From: Pinus tabuliformis
Taxonomy: Eukaryota; Streptophyta; Pinopsida; Pinales; Pinaceae
Length of the DNA stretch: 64,000 nt
Assembly (NCBI GenBank): GCA_031772625.1
Contig: CM062811.1
Location: forward strand, 643,326,820 to 643,390,819
Direction: 5' to 3'
This document shows, piece by piece, positions 11,512 through 23,658 of the stretch; within the stretch, counting starts at the first letter, position 1; every line of letters starts with the position of its first letter. The position numbers and the translations under genes were made by a program. The notes below the pieces were generated by a model. That model had not been told where the DNA came from. It ran no database searches and saw only the letters and a program-made list of their open reading frames with translations.

Positions 11512-13619
11512 TGTTGAGGGGCCCGAAGTCGGGTCAACAACAAGGGGGATACCCACCCGGTCCGGAACCTGGTTGGCGGCTCCTTGCCCGTTTGGAGTAG
11601 CGGGTCCGACTGGGGATAATGGGACCAGTTTCCCAATGTGATGGGTGTGTGTGTGTGCGTAGAGTCTGATGATATTAATCTAGAGGTTTTTCTAAACTAG
11701 TCTCGATTCTAACTGCTAAACTAACTCTATGCTAATGTGATCTAATGAAGAGAAATACATCTGATCTATGCTAACCCGGGGTGTTTTTCTTTTGTTTATG
11801 CGATCTAGAAAGATTTCTAACAGCAGCTGGTAATAAAGATCATTCAACTGATATCAGAATATAAACCAATAAAGATAAACCATTCTGCATAAGAAGTTAG
11901 GCAGAATAGTTGTGAACAGCATATCGCATAATCAGTCTTCTATATGTTAAGCATGATTAAATGATCCCAACGTACAGAAGTGCCAAATGGTAATGCAGAC
12001 ATTCATACAATAACATATAAAGAACTCAGCTACATATCACTTTAGGGATACTAGCAGAATCTAGTCAAGAGATAAAAGTACCATTTATGACTAACTTCAC
12101 CAATAAACTTCAAGTAATAATGATTTATTTATACTTGTTCTAACATCTGCTAAGAGTACAGAAGTGCAACATCAATAACAGATATTAAAATGCAAACATA
12201 AATAAATCTTGATCCATCTATTCATCAAAAACCTCCTCTGAGGGTGCAGAAGTGCATGTTCTGAGGATAAGTTTTTTGACAGATTTCTGGACCCTTCTCT
12301 AAAAACCATGAGAAGGGTTAAATACTACTAACTAATCAATCTTAATTACATGAAATTAGGGAATCGGCTTCAAATGACCGCCCTTTTACTAAAAGCAACT
12401 TTATTTCTAAATTTAAAATCTAATTTCTGACCGTTTCTGTATATTCTCTTTAGTGCTGTCAACAGTGCAACGTTTTCCTGGGAAGAGTCGGTTGGCCGCT
12501 TTCTTCTTTCGCTCTGGAGATAAAAGTGGAAACAACAGGAGCTGGCACTTCCTTCCGGCAGACCAGAAGATATTTTCGAACACCTTTCTCTAGCTGGGTG
12601 TATTCGCCACGTGTATACTTAGCATAACCCAGGTTCTTCTCGAACTGATTTTGCTGTTGCTGTTTTCGGTTTCCGGTCGTGCGAATGACTGAGTGGGTTA
12701 GGAGTCGTGCTGTATGGACATCCCCCTGTTTTAAGAATTGTTTCCATTCTTTGTTCCAGGTTTTCCTGAAGCGTCTTCCTTCTCATGCGCTTCTTTCTCT
12801 GCTTTACCAAGTCTGAGCTTCAGGATCTTTTCTGAACACGCTGCTTTTGTGTGCCTTTGACTCTGAGTCTTGAATAGTCTAATTTCATCAGTGCCGGTTG
12901 GCTGATAGTCTGGAATCCGCGGTTCTACTGCATGCGGCATCCGTTTGCGGAGGCATTCTCTCTTTACTATCTGATTGGCGCTTTCCTCTTTCCCTCAAAT
13001 GTTTCCTGCATATAAACTTATATTAGTTGCGTGTCTTGCAGTCTACGCAAAGAAGAAGGGAAATGAAAAGATTTGACGTGAAAGTATTAATCTCTAATGA
13101 ATGCATAACCCTGACATTCATCATGACTTGACTCTTCGATAACTGTAATGCAATCATTCCTAGATACTCAAGCATGTGGTCATTAAATTTCTTCAAGGCG
13201 CGCACTTAATCCTGGGTTTATCGTGTGATAAGTCTTTTCAGATCGCAGATCGCAAATCGCTGCCATCGCAGATCGCAAATCGCAGATATCGCAAATTTTG
13301 TTTAATGGTTATGCCGTATAGCGCGATGCTTGCGATTTGCGATATCACATATCGGCGATCGGCATTTCTCGAAGGTCTTCTTTTAAAGGGGCGCGTGTGA
13401 TGTATGCGACGCAATGAACTTCGCATCGCTCCTTCGCAGTCTTGCTTTTCGCGCTCGCGCAATGCTTCGGCCTTTCTTTGCGATGCGATTTAAGCCGTAG
13501 GGAGAAAAATACAAAAACTTTAGAAAAATATTTTTTGGGATTTTTGTTCAGGGTCCCCTCTTTGCTTGACGTTATTGCTAATGTGAAGTGAAGAAGGGGG
13601 GTTGTTGGTGACCACAACA
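11512..13619 (-). repeat. 5' LTR of element C
   Basis: Matches 2232-4355 along its full length, with TG...CA ends (TGTTGAGGGG to CCACAACA). It is followed directly by the AGTTC target duplication. The gag frame opens at 11478, only 33 bases inside the LTR. Confidence 0.92.
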
Positions 13620-13624
13620 AGTTC
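13620..13624. repeat. target-site duplication, right (AGTTC) of element C
   Basis: Exact copy of 2227-2231. After it the leader of element A resumes. Confidence 0.9.
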
Positions 13625-14800
13625 CAAAGCGTTGTTAGATTCATTGAATTTATTTTAAGTTGATCTTGTTTATGAAGTTTTCCTTTCGGGTTCACCACGA
13701 GATGTAGATGTAATTCCTAAAATGCAATCTAAGATGATAAACAAACTTTTTATCTCTTTTATGCAATGAAAATCCTAGCTACTAGGGAAAAGAAAGACAT
13801 AATCTTTTCACAAAGAGCACACTCTAAATGCACTTTCCTAAATCAAGCCAATCAGACTGTCTATATGCAAATGCACATGCATGTATTTGTTTTCGACTTT
13901 CTTAGTATATTAATGCTAAAAAGATAGTTGATGCACAAATCTGAATTTCTTTCCAAGCGACAAATATCAACAAGTTTCTTTTCGAAATCAAAAAAAATGG
14001 AGACAATTACAACACCTTACGATTTTGAAATGAATACTTGTTCTTGACACAAGAAAGTTACAAATTCAGACCAAAAGCAATAGTACCAGGATAATTAACC
14101 ATCAACAGCAATCAAAACTCTTTCCTACGATTGAAATCGACACTTGCGACAGTTTCAAATCAAAGGACGACAATACGATTATGTTACTTTTGCAAAGGAG
14201 AACTGTATATGACTCAAAAAACACACAAAAACATCTACAGTTCTTTTGTACAAAGGAGGCGGAATAACAGCAAGGAAAAGGGGTTTCAAACAGACATATA
14301 CTGATCACAGGCAGCAAAATTTAGGAATAGAACTGGAAAGAATGAATCACAGAAACCAAAACTGCACAGAGCTAGTCTGATCAGTGCACCTGTAACACAG
14401 AGAATCTGAAATGCAGCACAGGTTGTCCACTCGGGAAGTGCGTTGAAGTTCAGAATCTCTGAATAGTACCTGCGCTGGACCAGAGACGAGACTTTGTTCG
14501 GGTTCCGAGTCATAGTTTGCAGTTCAGTTCTTGGGTTTTGGCCGAACAAAAAGCAATCAGTAATGCAACAATCAGGGGTAGATCTAAGGAGGATCTAAGA
14601 GCTATCACAAGGGCAATCAGAGAGTTTGTGAATCAGTTGTTTAAATCATAAACAGATCCTGGAGATTGACTGAAGCGGCATTTATCTACTTTGCATTTGC
14701 AGAGCAAATGCAGTTCGAAAGCTACCTGGCACAACTTCAGGCTCCGTCTGTAAGTTTATGAAATAGACAACAAGGAAGATAAACAAACAAACTAATTCAT
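13625..14800 (-). mobile_element. 5' leader of element A (untranslated)
   Basis: AT-rich stretch between the element C insertion and the primer site of element A. I see no protein-like frame. By position it is the leader between LTR and gag, matching the similar leader of element B at 21190-22530. Fossil sequence. Confidence 0.6.
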
Positions 14801-14817
14801 CCCCAGTGGAGTCGCCA
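14801..14817 (-). other. primer-binding site of element A
   Basis: TGGCGACTCCACTGGGG on the minus strand, three bases inside the LTR edge. Element B carries the closely similar TGGCGACTCTGCTCGAGA in the same position. Both begin with TGG, as expected for pairing with a tRNA CCA end. Confidence 0.75.
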
Positions 14818-14820
14818 TTT

Positions 14821-15860
14821 TGTTACAGGGAAAAGTGTCTATATAGAACTGCTCTATCCCACTAAGGTGTGACAGCTGCCTTAGAAACAAACAGAGAAAA
14901 GCTACTTTCGTTTTTCCTTTATGAATTATAGATAGAGAGGAACAAGAAGACCAACCTCTGTCTTGCGCTAATCTCCTGATTTGATTCCTCTCTTCTTTGA
15001 TAGTCTTTAGCTTTCTGCTCCCTTGCACGCCTAGCTTCACAAAGTACCTGTAAGATCACAGAAGCATAACACTATACAAAGACATGGATCTATAATTATA
15101 AACAATCTAGGATCAGATGTAAATTGACCATACAAATGTAGCAAGCATCAATGACACAAAAGCATGGAGGAAAACTTGAATAGCTTTTATTGATAAACAA
15201 GAAAGAGCCAAGAGGAGTTACAACCAGTTGTTCTGACCCAGCATCAACCTCCCAGCAAAGAAGCCCCTCTTCACCTCAAACAAAGCTTAGATCACCCAAC
15301 AATCTGATGTTTGTCTCAAGAAACCAACAACAATTCCTTACAATATGCAAAATTCCAGCCTCTAGATCTCTGGGATGAGGGATCCATATATAGATATCTG
15401 TAAGGGGGATGAGTCAGCTTGTGATTTGATTAGTGTCTTCTCTCTGATAGTTCTTGCTTCCACTTGGAGACTGATGGCCTCTTACTCATCCTTGGTCGAA
15501 TTCAGTGAGGCAAGTGTCACAGGAGAAGATTCTGGAAGCTTCCATTGCCTCTCCACCTCGCGGAATGACACTGCCATTTGTCATTTCTCACCCATCGCAC
15601 CCCACAGAAGGGACTTTTGAAATGCAACGCACCCTCACAGTGTATTTGGGTGAGATGCAACGCACTTAGCCATTGGAGCAGCTGCAATGATCCTGTTTTG
15701 ACCAATTCTGAGCAGTTTTTCATGGAGAACTTCTGGGAGAAGCTGTAATCTGTTGACCTTGTTGCTTTAGGGGTTAGAACAACACTTTTAGGGACTTAGG
15801 AGCCCTTGGTTTATGGACATTTCATGCTTGGGGTTGTAGGGCCCAAAAATGTCTATAACA
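14821..15860 (-). repeat. 5' LTR of element A
   Basis: 1040 bp with TGTTACAGGG at the inner edge and GTCTATAACA at the outer edge (TG...CA). Assigned as LTR because it directly follows the primer-binding site. The partner LTR is outside the window, so the target duplication cannot be checked. It is distantly similar in layout to the element B LTR (a central TTGATAAACAAGAA and GAGTTACAACC part). Confidence 0.75.
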
Positions 15861-16695
15861 CATATGTGATGAGCCAAAAGACGTACGATGGATTCAGAAC
15901 CATGCGAGGTGCCTAACAGTGATAGGATGTGCCAGACGATACATCTGAAATCTAAGCTATAGGATCAAGCCAATAGAGTGAAGTCATATACAAGGAGATC
16001 AGGTTACCTGTATGGTGATATATACAAAAGGGACTGTGCTAAATGAGATTGAGCGATACTATTTATAGAGGGATCGTGCCAACTATAAGATGCCATATAA
16101 AACATGGATACTATGCTGAGACAAAGATGTTGAGTGAAAGAAGGACCTCTAACATGTAGGAATAGCGATACTTCTGTGTAGATGAGATCTATGAAAAATT
16201 GCAGAGGGAAAGGTATAGTCAAAAATCTCATATCCAATACCTGTCAGCGAAGTCTATCAGATCAATGGGAGGATCTCAGAGGGAGATATCTCCTGGGCTA
16301 TTCTTTTGGGAAAAAATTACCATACTCTAGCTATATGCCTGATGTTTTGGTCCTAAAAAAAAAGTATTATAAAACTTCAAAAAAGGCACCACAGTGGTTT
16401 AGAAATCATAGAAGATTTTGTTTTTTAAGACATAATATCCTTCCACAAGTAAACGCACAAAGGAGACTCCAAACTTAGTTAAAAATATAGTGAATTTATC
16501 CTCCAAAATGAGCACATAACTACTGTAATGAACTCTCTGATTAGGTTTTCAGCTTAGTCATAGATATCATAGTGATTATGCCCATAATTTGATTTAATGC
16601 CACAAGGAGCTTGGTCCAGGTAGTGCTTCTATCTTTTGATGTGATGAAACCATCTTAGTGATTGTGTTTTCTCTTGCTTGGGCTCATCCTCACCT
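15861..16695. other. unassigned stretch beside copia remnant
   Basis: AT-rich sequence with no supported gene. By position 16480-16695 is the leader of the minus-strand copia element whose primer site is at 16696-16709. The rest is unrecognised. Confidence 0.4.
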
Positions 16696-17200
16696 GAGCT
16701 CTGATACCATGCTAATTTTAGGTTAACATGTTCTTTGCTTAGGACAATTACTTTAGAGATCCATATTAGCCCGATTTTCCATTAGCAGTCACATAAGACA
16801 TCATTATAATGACAGTAACTGAAGAAAGAACACAGATGAAAGATGCAAAAGACAAGCCAAGACAAGAGTACACAAGGATATGGCACAAGCCAGGGAAAAA
16901 CCCCAAGATGGGGAAAACCCTTTATCAATTAATCTTATTATTAATATCAAATGTTCAACAGAGAGAGAAAGTACAATAATTTAAAGTCAAAATGACTTGC
17001 CAATTTGAAGATCCAATATGACTGCCCTTGGACAAGTGAATAGCCCAAAATTGCAATATCTTCATTTTGTCAACATTAGTCAGCTAAGATCTGGTTAGGG
17101 TTTCTTACAATCCACTATTGTTTCATTCAATTGATATTCAACTGCGGCTTTCCTTGGAAAGCAAGAGGTTGTCCATCATTGGCCCTTAGAACTTATTTGA
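16696..17200 (-). mobile_element. Ty1/copia primer site and 5' LTR remnant
   Basis: On the minus strand TGGTATCAGAGCTC (16709-16696) is the standard initiator-tRNA-Met primer site of plant copia elements. The LTR edge is at 16710 (TGCTAATTTTAGG on plus). The adjoining sequence includes a GGGTTTTCCCCATCTTGGGG block at about 16900-16920 on the minus strand, typical of the transcribed part of copia LTRs. The far LTR edge was not found, so the end given is a minimum. Fossil; no copia coding region remains beside it. Confidence 0.6.
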
Positions 17201-17989
17201 ACCCAAGATAGGCTTCTCGGTCGCTCTGTCTAACCTGGTGCATGCCTACGGACCTACCTAGAGTAATGGCTCTGAAGTGCGCACACAGAAAGGGAGAAAT
17301 TATTCCTTAAATTGACCATAGATCAACTCGAAGTCAATACCCAAACATGGCCTGAATTTATGAGGTTTAATTCAGACCTGTAATGATAGGATTACCCATA
17401 CAAGTTTCCCTGAAATTTCATCCAGTCCTGCGGCTGTATATATGAGGAATCTTGGCCCTAGTTGCTGAAGAAGAAACCCAAAATAGACAACCCTTCGTCC
17501 TCCTCAAGAGCTCGGATACCTTAGATATAAATTGGAGCCCTTTGATGTATCAAATGAGGTTGAAGGCACCTCTATATAGACAAATTGTTGAGGGTAAAAA
17601 GACATGACCATTGGGCTTTATGATGATGAGTCCGACCTTGACAATTTGCACATGGGTGGGCATAAATTCAAAAACACACTTTTTCTTGTCCAAATTTGAT
17701 GATCTTTAGGTCAATTTTGGTCCTCTCGAAAAGAGGATTTAAATTCAATAATAATATCCAACATATGAGCTTTCCAATGGTGGAATTTGGCCCTACTTGC
17801 CAATTTTAATAGATCTCAATGAATCGAGCTTTAAAAAAATACATAAAATAATTAATTTTTAATGAAAAACTATTTTTAAGATTTAAAACCATGATTCCAA
17901 ACCAATAACGAAAAAGTATGCAAATTTTTCCCATCTATATACCATGCAAAGGTGAATATATCAAAAGGTAATTGAGTGCACTACATATC

Positions 17990-18400
17990 AACAACAAAAT
18001 ACATAATCAATGAGGCTCTAAATGACCTTTAGATTCCAAAAACAATGCTACAAGCTATGGGGCCACTAACCTACTACAACTCTACATATTAGTGATCAAC
18101 ATGATCACTCCTCATCATGATCAAACTCATCACCACTACTAGACATGGGAGCATCAACATGAGCTACATAAATAATTTGGCTTATAGTTTGAGGGCTCCT
18201 AAGACTCCTCCGCAACCTCAGTAGTAGTAGCAGCAAAACTAGACATAAAAACTACAAATCACTGATCAACATGACCACTCGTGAAACTCATCATTGATTC
18301 AACGCTACTAGAAATGGGATTATCAACAAGAGATACATAAACATCATCTAGCTCAAAGTCTCCAGACTTGGATTGCTCAGCCTTTTAACATGCCTAACCA
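17990..18400 (-). pseudogene. possible hAT-like transposase C-terminal tail, partly repeated
   Basis: The minus strand at about 18180-18110 reads YVAHVDAPMSSSGDEFDHDEE and then a stop. This resembles the acidic C-terminus after the dimerisation domain in plant hAT-like proteins. A diverged second version (YVSLVDNPISSS) lies near 18330. Only the tail is recognisable; no dimerisation block is clear. I am unsure of this call. Confidence 0.25.
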
Positions 18401-19735
18401 ATTATTTTGGTTTGAGTGAAGGATTCATCCCCTCAACTTTATAATATGGTAGAAAAAACTTAGCATGCCTAACCAATTATCTTCCTTTGAGTGAAGGGTA
18501 CATTTTTGTTAGGGCCATGGTAGAGGAGTTCAAAAATCAATACCACCAACATCAACGAAGTTCAACAATCAATGCCACCAACATCATCTTACTCAACCTT
18601 GGCAGTTATTGTTAGCAACACCTATTTTGAAGTGTGCAGTTCTGGTCGTGCTCTCATCTTAGCTCATATTTGGTTTGGCATCAAAACTTGAAGATTGGTT
18701 CCTTTGTTGCTAGTATATGTCCAGGCTCAGAAAATTTCTATTATAGAAAGTATTGCCTGCTTTCTTTTCCACTGTTTGTTGTTTCTTGTACCCTTGTGGG
18801 GCTTGAAAAACACCAACATTTTCAAGATTATTCTGTCAGGGGATTCCTCCCTTATCATGGATATTAATAATATGTACAGTGGTGATATTGATTTTTTGAA
18901 AAAATTCTTTTCTTGTATTAAACTCACATTCAATCTGTTCATGCCTTCCTGTACTTAGCAGTAGTCTCTGAAGGATCATGGGTGTTTTAATCCACAAATC
19001 ACTGATCAACATGACCAGTCATGAAATGCATCATTGATTCAACGCTACTAAATATGGGATCATCAACAAGAGATACATAAACATCATCTAGATCAAAGTC
19101 TTCAGACTTGGATTGCTCAACCTTTTAACATGCCTAACCAATGATTTTGGTTTTTGGTTTGAGTGAAGGGTTCATCCCCTCAACCTTATAATGTGGTAGA
19201 AAAAACCTAGCATGCCTAACCAATTATTTTCCTTCGAGTGAAGGGTACATTTTTGTTAGGTCCATGGTAGAGGAGTTCAACAATCAATACCACCAACATC
19301 AACGAAGTTCAACAATCAATGCCACCAACATCATCTTGCTCAACCTTGGCGGTATCTTTAGCAAGACCTGTTTCTTGACAATTGAAGTGTGCAGTTCTGG
19401 TCGTGCTCTCATCTCAGCTCATATTCGATTTGGCATCAAAACTTGAAGATTGGTTCTTTTGTTGCTAGTATATGTCCATGCTCAGAAAAGTAATATTGTA
19501 GAAAGGATTGGTTGCTTTCTTTTCCACTATGTGTTGTTCTCTTGTACCCTTGTGGGGCTTGACAAACACCAACATTGTCAAGATTATTTTGTAAGGGGAC
19601 TCCTCCCTTATCATGGATATTAATAATATGTCCAGTGGTGATATTGAATTTTTGAAATTTTCTTTTCTCGTATTGAACTCACATTCAATCTGTTCATTCT
19701 TTCTTGTACTTAGGAGTAGTCTTTGAAGGCTCAAC
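18255..19735. repeat. tandem duplication, two units of about 740 bp
   Basis: Unit 1 (18255-18994) and unit 2 (18995-about 19735) both start CAAATCACTGATCAACATGA and run in the same order through GCATGCCTAACCAATTATTTT, TTTTTGTTAGG, the AATCAATACCACCAACATCA block and TCATGGATATTAATAATATG. Differences are scattered, so the duplication is not recent. A more diverged partial unit lies at about 18060-18180. No function is assigned. Confidence 0.8.
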
Positions 19736-19890
19736 AGAGATGGATCAGTCTACTAAGGTCTAGAGATATCTTCTTTGATGTGTCTTCTGCTCGTATATCT
19801 ATAATACAAAAGTCAAAGAAACATCAATATGCTATTTCAACATTGTCCAGACACTTTTTGTGGTTTTGGATGATAGTTTCATTGAATTTC

Positions 19891-22530
19891 TTACGGAATG
19901 GCCCTTCTCCAATGAATCAAAGAGGAATTTATTGAGAGCAGTAAAGGAATGGAACACTGATGGTGGCTTAACACTAGAGCTGCAAGGTTTTCTAAAACTT
20001 TGGAAGCTTTATCCATAAGAGGACAAAGGTGAAGAAGATGCTCTCCTTCACATAACCTATAGGGGAATCTAATCTTCCCTTTATTCCTACCATCGTTAGC
20101 TGAAGGCGTAGCATCAACATGATCTCCAAAGGTCAATGGGGATGGTTGATTTGGGTCTTGAGACCATGCCTCTAAGACTCTGGGGAAGCTAGGACAGTCT
20201 TGAAGGAGATGGTCACCCTTACACAGCTTGCAAGGGAATCTAACTTTCCATGGAGGATCAAAAGGTTTGTCGAGAGGAAGTGCGTTTAGAGAAATAACTG
20301 CATGGTTGGCCTCTCGCTTATCTGACTTCTTCTTCTTCTTCTTCTTAGCCTCCTGGTTACTAGATTTGAAACTTTCACCAGGGGAAGTAGAAGAGGAGGG
20401 TAAATAAATGGGGGTAGAAGGCGAGGGGTCAACCTTAGAATCATCTTGACGTGATTCGAATGAAGGAGACGTTTGGACAGGAGTTGGGATGCTCGAGACC
20501 ACTGAGGTCGAAAACAACTAAATAGGTAAACCAATGGTTAACCCAGGGAGGGACAACATTGCCATATAAGGAGCACCAACATTTCCAAAAGAAGGAAAAG
20601 GACCAGGATTCCCATCCAAGGGGAACCCTTGACTGGTAGACTCTGGGAATGTTTCCATTGGAATCGACTTTTAAAGAAACACTAAGGAAGATAATTTTAA
20701 CTAGGAATATTTCATGTGCAGTTAATTTTAAGACACTGAAACACAACTTTTCCTTTTCATATTTTAAGAGTCGAGAAAAGGGCAAAAGGTGACTCTAGTC
20801 GCTTTCGGAATTAACGAGCTCAAAAGGACAAGTGCTCGATGATATTTTCAAATTTAAAGAGTCAGTAAAGATAAAAAATGACTACTCAGGGTACTCTAGG
20901 CATAAAGGATTACCAGGTAACCGTGAACTGCAAAATACCTCCCAGCAAACCGAGAAGTACAGGTAGGCAATCTCCCCGAATGTTGTGTTCAGTGTATCAC
21001 ATTTACAAGGCGTCAGACTCAGCTTCCAATGGATAAAGGATCAAAAACCTAGTGGGGTCTCCCTTTATATACACGATGGTATGGGGAGCACAAGTCTGTA
21101 CTAGCGTTGTCTAATGCCGAAGTGAACGACAACTACTAGGTTTAAAGACATCGGAACTTGTCTCTAGCCTAGACCTCTAAATGTGAGCATTAAGTTTCAA
21201 TTATTCCTTAGGTTAATTCAATCAATTTTAACTGTTGATCTTGAATTAGGTTTCAATTACAAGGCCCTACCGCTGTGATCTGATAAAACTCCTACATGCA
21301 GCTATATGAGAAAAGATATCTTTGTCTTCAATGAAAGTTAACACTAATTGGGAGATAGGGAACACAAAATCAATGCAACAATCAAAGAATGAAATCTTTC
21401 ACTAATATATGTCCTAAACGCACTTAATCTTCCCTTAACAACAAAATAAATATCATTTCATTTCCATGCCTATGATGACACAATTCTAACTTCTCAATAA
21501 CACTACTAATGCAATGTTTTCGCTTAAATAAACTAGAATGGTGTTCTTCTTTTCATAAAATGCAAAATGAATCTTTCACATAAAGCAGTTTAATGAAAAT
21601 TTTCACAATTCCGAAAAAACAAGCATCGATCAAATCCAAAGCATGATAAATAAAACTAAAAGCAACTTCTTCCCTGAATCGAACCAACCAAACACATAAA
21701 TGCTTCAATCGACAAACCAAGAAATGTAATCTATGCGCGGAATGAGAAAAGAGACACTTGAAATAAGAGAACAAACGAGACTCTTTCACTCATTCAATTG
21801 AAAATGAAGCAAACAAAGCATCCTAGTCACTTTTGGGTGGAAGAAGAGAGTCTGAGGGTCAAGACACATTGGCACTGGAAAGGGAGAAATCCTGATTTTT
21901 CTTAACTCAGAGACTGGAGCGACTGCCTAACTGACAACTAGCATCGATAGGCACAACCAAAATGACTGACCAGTACTACAACTAGCGCTGATGGCCTGAT
22001 CGGCGCGACTGCCTAACTGACAACTAGCACTGATCGAGGGATTCAAAGAAAAATAAAAAAGAACTTCACACAGGGCTAGACTTAACACATTAGAGGGTGG
22101 GCTAAACCAAGCAAGCACACAAACCAAGCTAAATGAAGCTTTCTAGTCAGGGAGAACATAGTCTAAACAAGTTACAAGGTAGAAATCAAGAGAGAAAGAC
22201 ACACTGGCAAAGATCTGGGGTGAACCCTAATCTTCACTTACAGGCATCGACGCGACTGCCTAACTGACAACAAGTGCTAGAAGGGGGTCGACGCCACTGT
22301 TTCTGAGCATATCATGTTGATCGACACGACTGTAAGCGCAATAATTGCGCTGACCAAGGATGCAAGGGAAAAATAAATAAAAAATTCAAAGGCTGAGACC
22401 AGACTTGCTACTGTAAATTTCAGACCCATAGCAGTAAACAAGGAAAAGAAAACAGAACTAAAGGGAAATGGTGATACTAGAAAAGTTCACACAAAACCAT
22501 GAAATTACAAACAAGAAAACAGAAGGATTG
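19891..22530 (-). mobile_element. Ty3/Tat-like element B, gag and leader fragment (fossil)
   Basis: Minus-strand fragment of the same family as element A. A gag-like segment (about 20655-19900) has a Pro/Ser-rich start, a Lys run near 20330 and two zinc-knuckle-like motifs (CKLCKGDHLLQDC and CEGEHLLHLC). The leader follows, then a primer site at 22533-22550. The element stops near 19900 before the protease. Like A, it shows no capsid-like domain before the knuckles. Confidence 0.7.
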
Positions 22531-22532
22531 GG

Positions 22533-22550
22533 TCTCGAGCAGAGTCGCCA
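22533..22550 (-). other. primer-binding site of element B
   Basis: TGGCGACTCTGCTCGAGA on the minus strand, three bases inside the LTR edge at 22554. Closely similar to the element A site at 14801-14817. Confidence 0.7.
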
Positions 22551-22553
22551 ATT

Positions 22554-23658
22554 TGTGGTGAAGTAAAATTCTAAGTGCGAACACAAACAATTCCTCTAGC
22601 CCGATATTAGGTCTAGCCACAAACAAGACATTCTCTGGAAGATTTCCTTAGGTTAGAACCAAGTAAGAGGGCCTACCTCTTAATACGCTTATCCCATTTG
22701 GTGATGACCTTGCTTGCTCGCTCCATCTATCTCCTGTTTTCTTCTTCGAACACCTGAAACAAGTAAACAACAACAAACAACAACCGTGATAATAGACAAA
22801 TTTTAATTCAACCTACTTAACAAGTCAATAAGCATTAAGCCATAAACATGTGAGATGACACATTATGTATGAAATCAATTGATAGTTGCATATATATTAA
22901 ATCAAGAAGAGATTACAACCGTTGTCTTGACGTTGATGTTCTCCTCCGACAAAACCAGGTTCCCACACACTTCTGTTAGCATTCCATGGTGGCCTCAACA
23001 ATGATAGTTTTAAGGCTCTTCCCTTTAGTCTTCACACTAAACCAAATTCACACTTCTCCCTCACACACAACTAGAGAGCTACAACTATGAATAACTTGTT
23101 GATTACTCCAAACTTAATTAGCACTAGCACACCAACATTAACACTAGCTTGTGCTTGGGAAAAAGGGAGGTTTATATAGCATTAATGGATGGGAGATGGT
23201 TACTCTTATCATGGGAGAAGGTCTTATCTCTTGAGGTAGTTCCATCATAATAGGGGAAAGGATCCCAAACTGACATCCTCGACTCCATCCGGCCCAACCA
23301 TTTACCAGACTTCCATTACGAAGCTTCTAGAGCTAGAAGCTTCAGCTCCTTATTTAAAAAACTTTCCAAAAGAGGATCGGTGTGACTGGAGCAAGGCTCA
23401 GTCGCTCTGGTCGACGCTAGGGACAGTTATAATACTTGCATATCGGCACGAGTAGGACACGATTCATTAGCGTTGGTCTTGTAAATTGGGAAAAACAGAA
23501 GATTTTTGGGGAATGATGCAAAAGGGAATTGTTCTGCTCATGAAGAGGGACACAATGGGAGTTTCTTCATGAAGGGGAAGCATGTAGGGTTCACTGTAGA
23601 GGTATTCCAGGATCATGGAACGGGGAGTACAGGGACATTGACAAAATGTTGTGTAACA
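22554..23658 (-). repeat. 5' LTR of element B
   Basis: Starts TGTGGTGAAG directly after the primer site. The outer end is taken at GTGTAACA (23658) because element D homology starts a few bases further on. Length is about 1.1 kb, similar to the 1040 bp of element A. The outer edge is approximate, and no partner LTR is present. Confidence 0.55.

Larger units (their letters stand above)
2232..13619 (-). mobile_element. Ty3/Tat-like LTR retrotransposon C, near full length, nested in element A
   Basis: Two LTRs of about 2.1 kb (2232-4355 and 11512-13619) flank a 7.16 kb internal region read on the minus strand. The order from the right is gag, protease, an extra RNase H, reverse transcriptase, a poorly conserved canonical RNase H, and integrase. 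By eye the LTRs differ at roughly 30 sites plus one short indel in a CGCAAATCG-rich repeat, about 1.5 percent, so the insertion is young for a plant genome (a few million years at slow gymnosperm-like rates, less at fast rates). The coding region looks nearly whole, with about three breaks. It interrupts element A and has an AGTTC target duplication. RT motifs such as FLDGFSGYNQ and YLDD suggest the Tat lineage. Confidence 0.9.

Noticed and set aside
13620-14800. Several short frames in the leader of element A considered as host exons
   Set aside because: The primer site and LTR at its right edge, and the resumption of A sequence after the AGTTC duplication, show it is retrotransposon leader.
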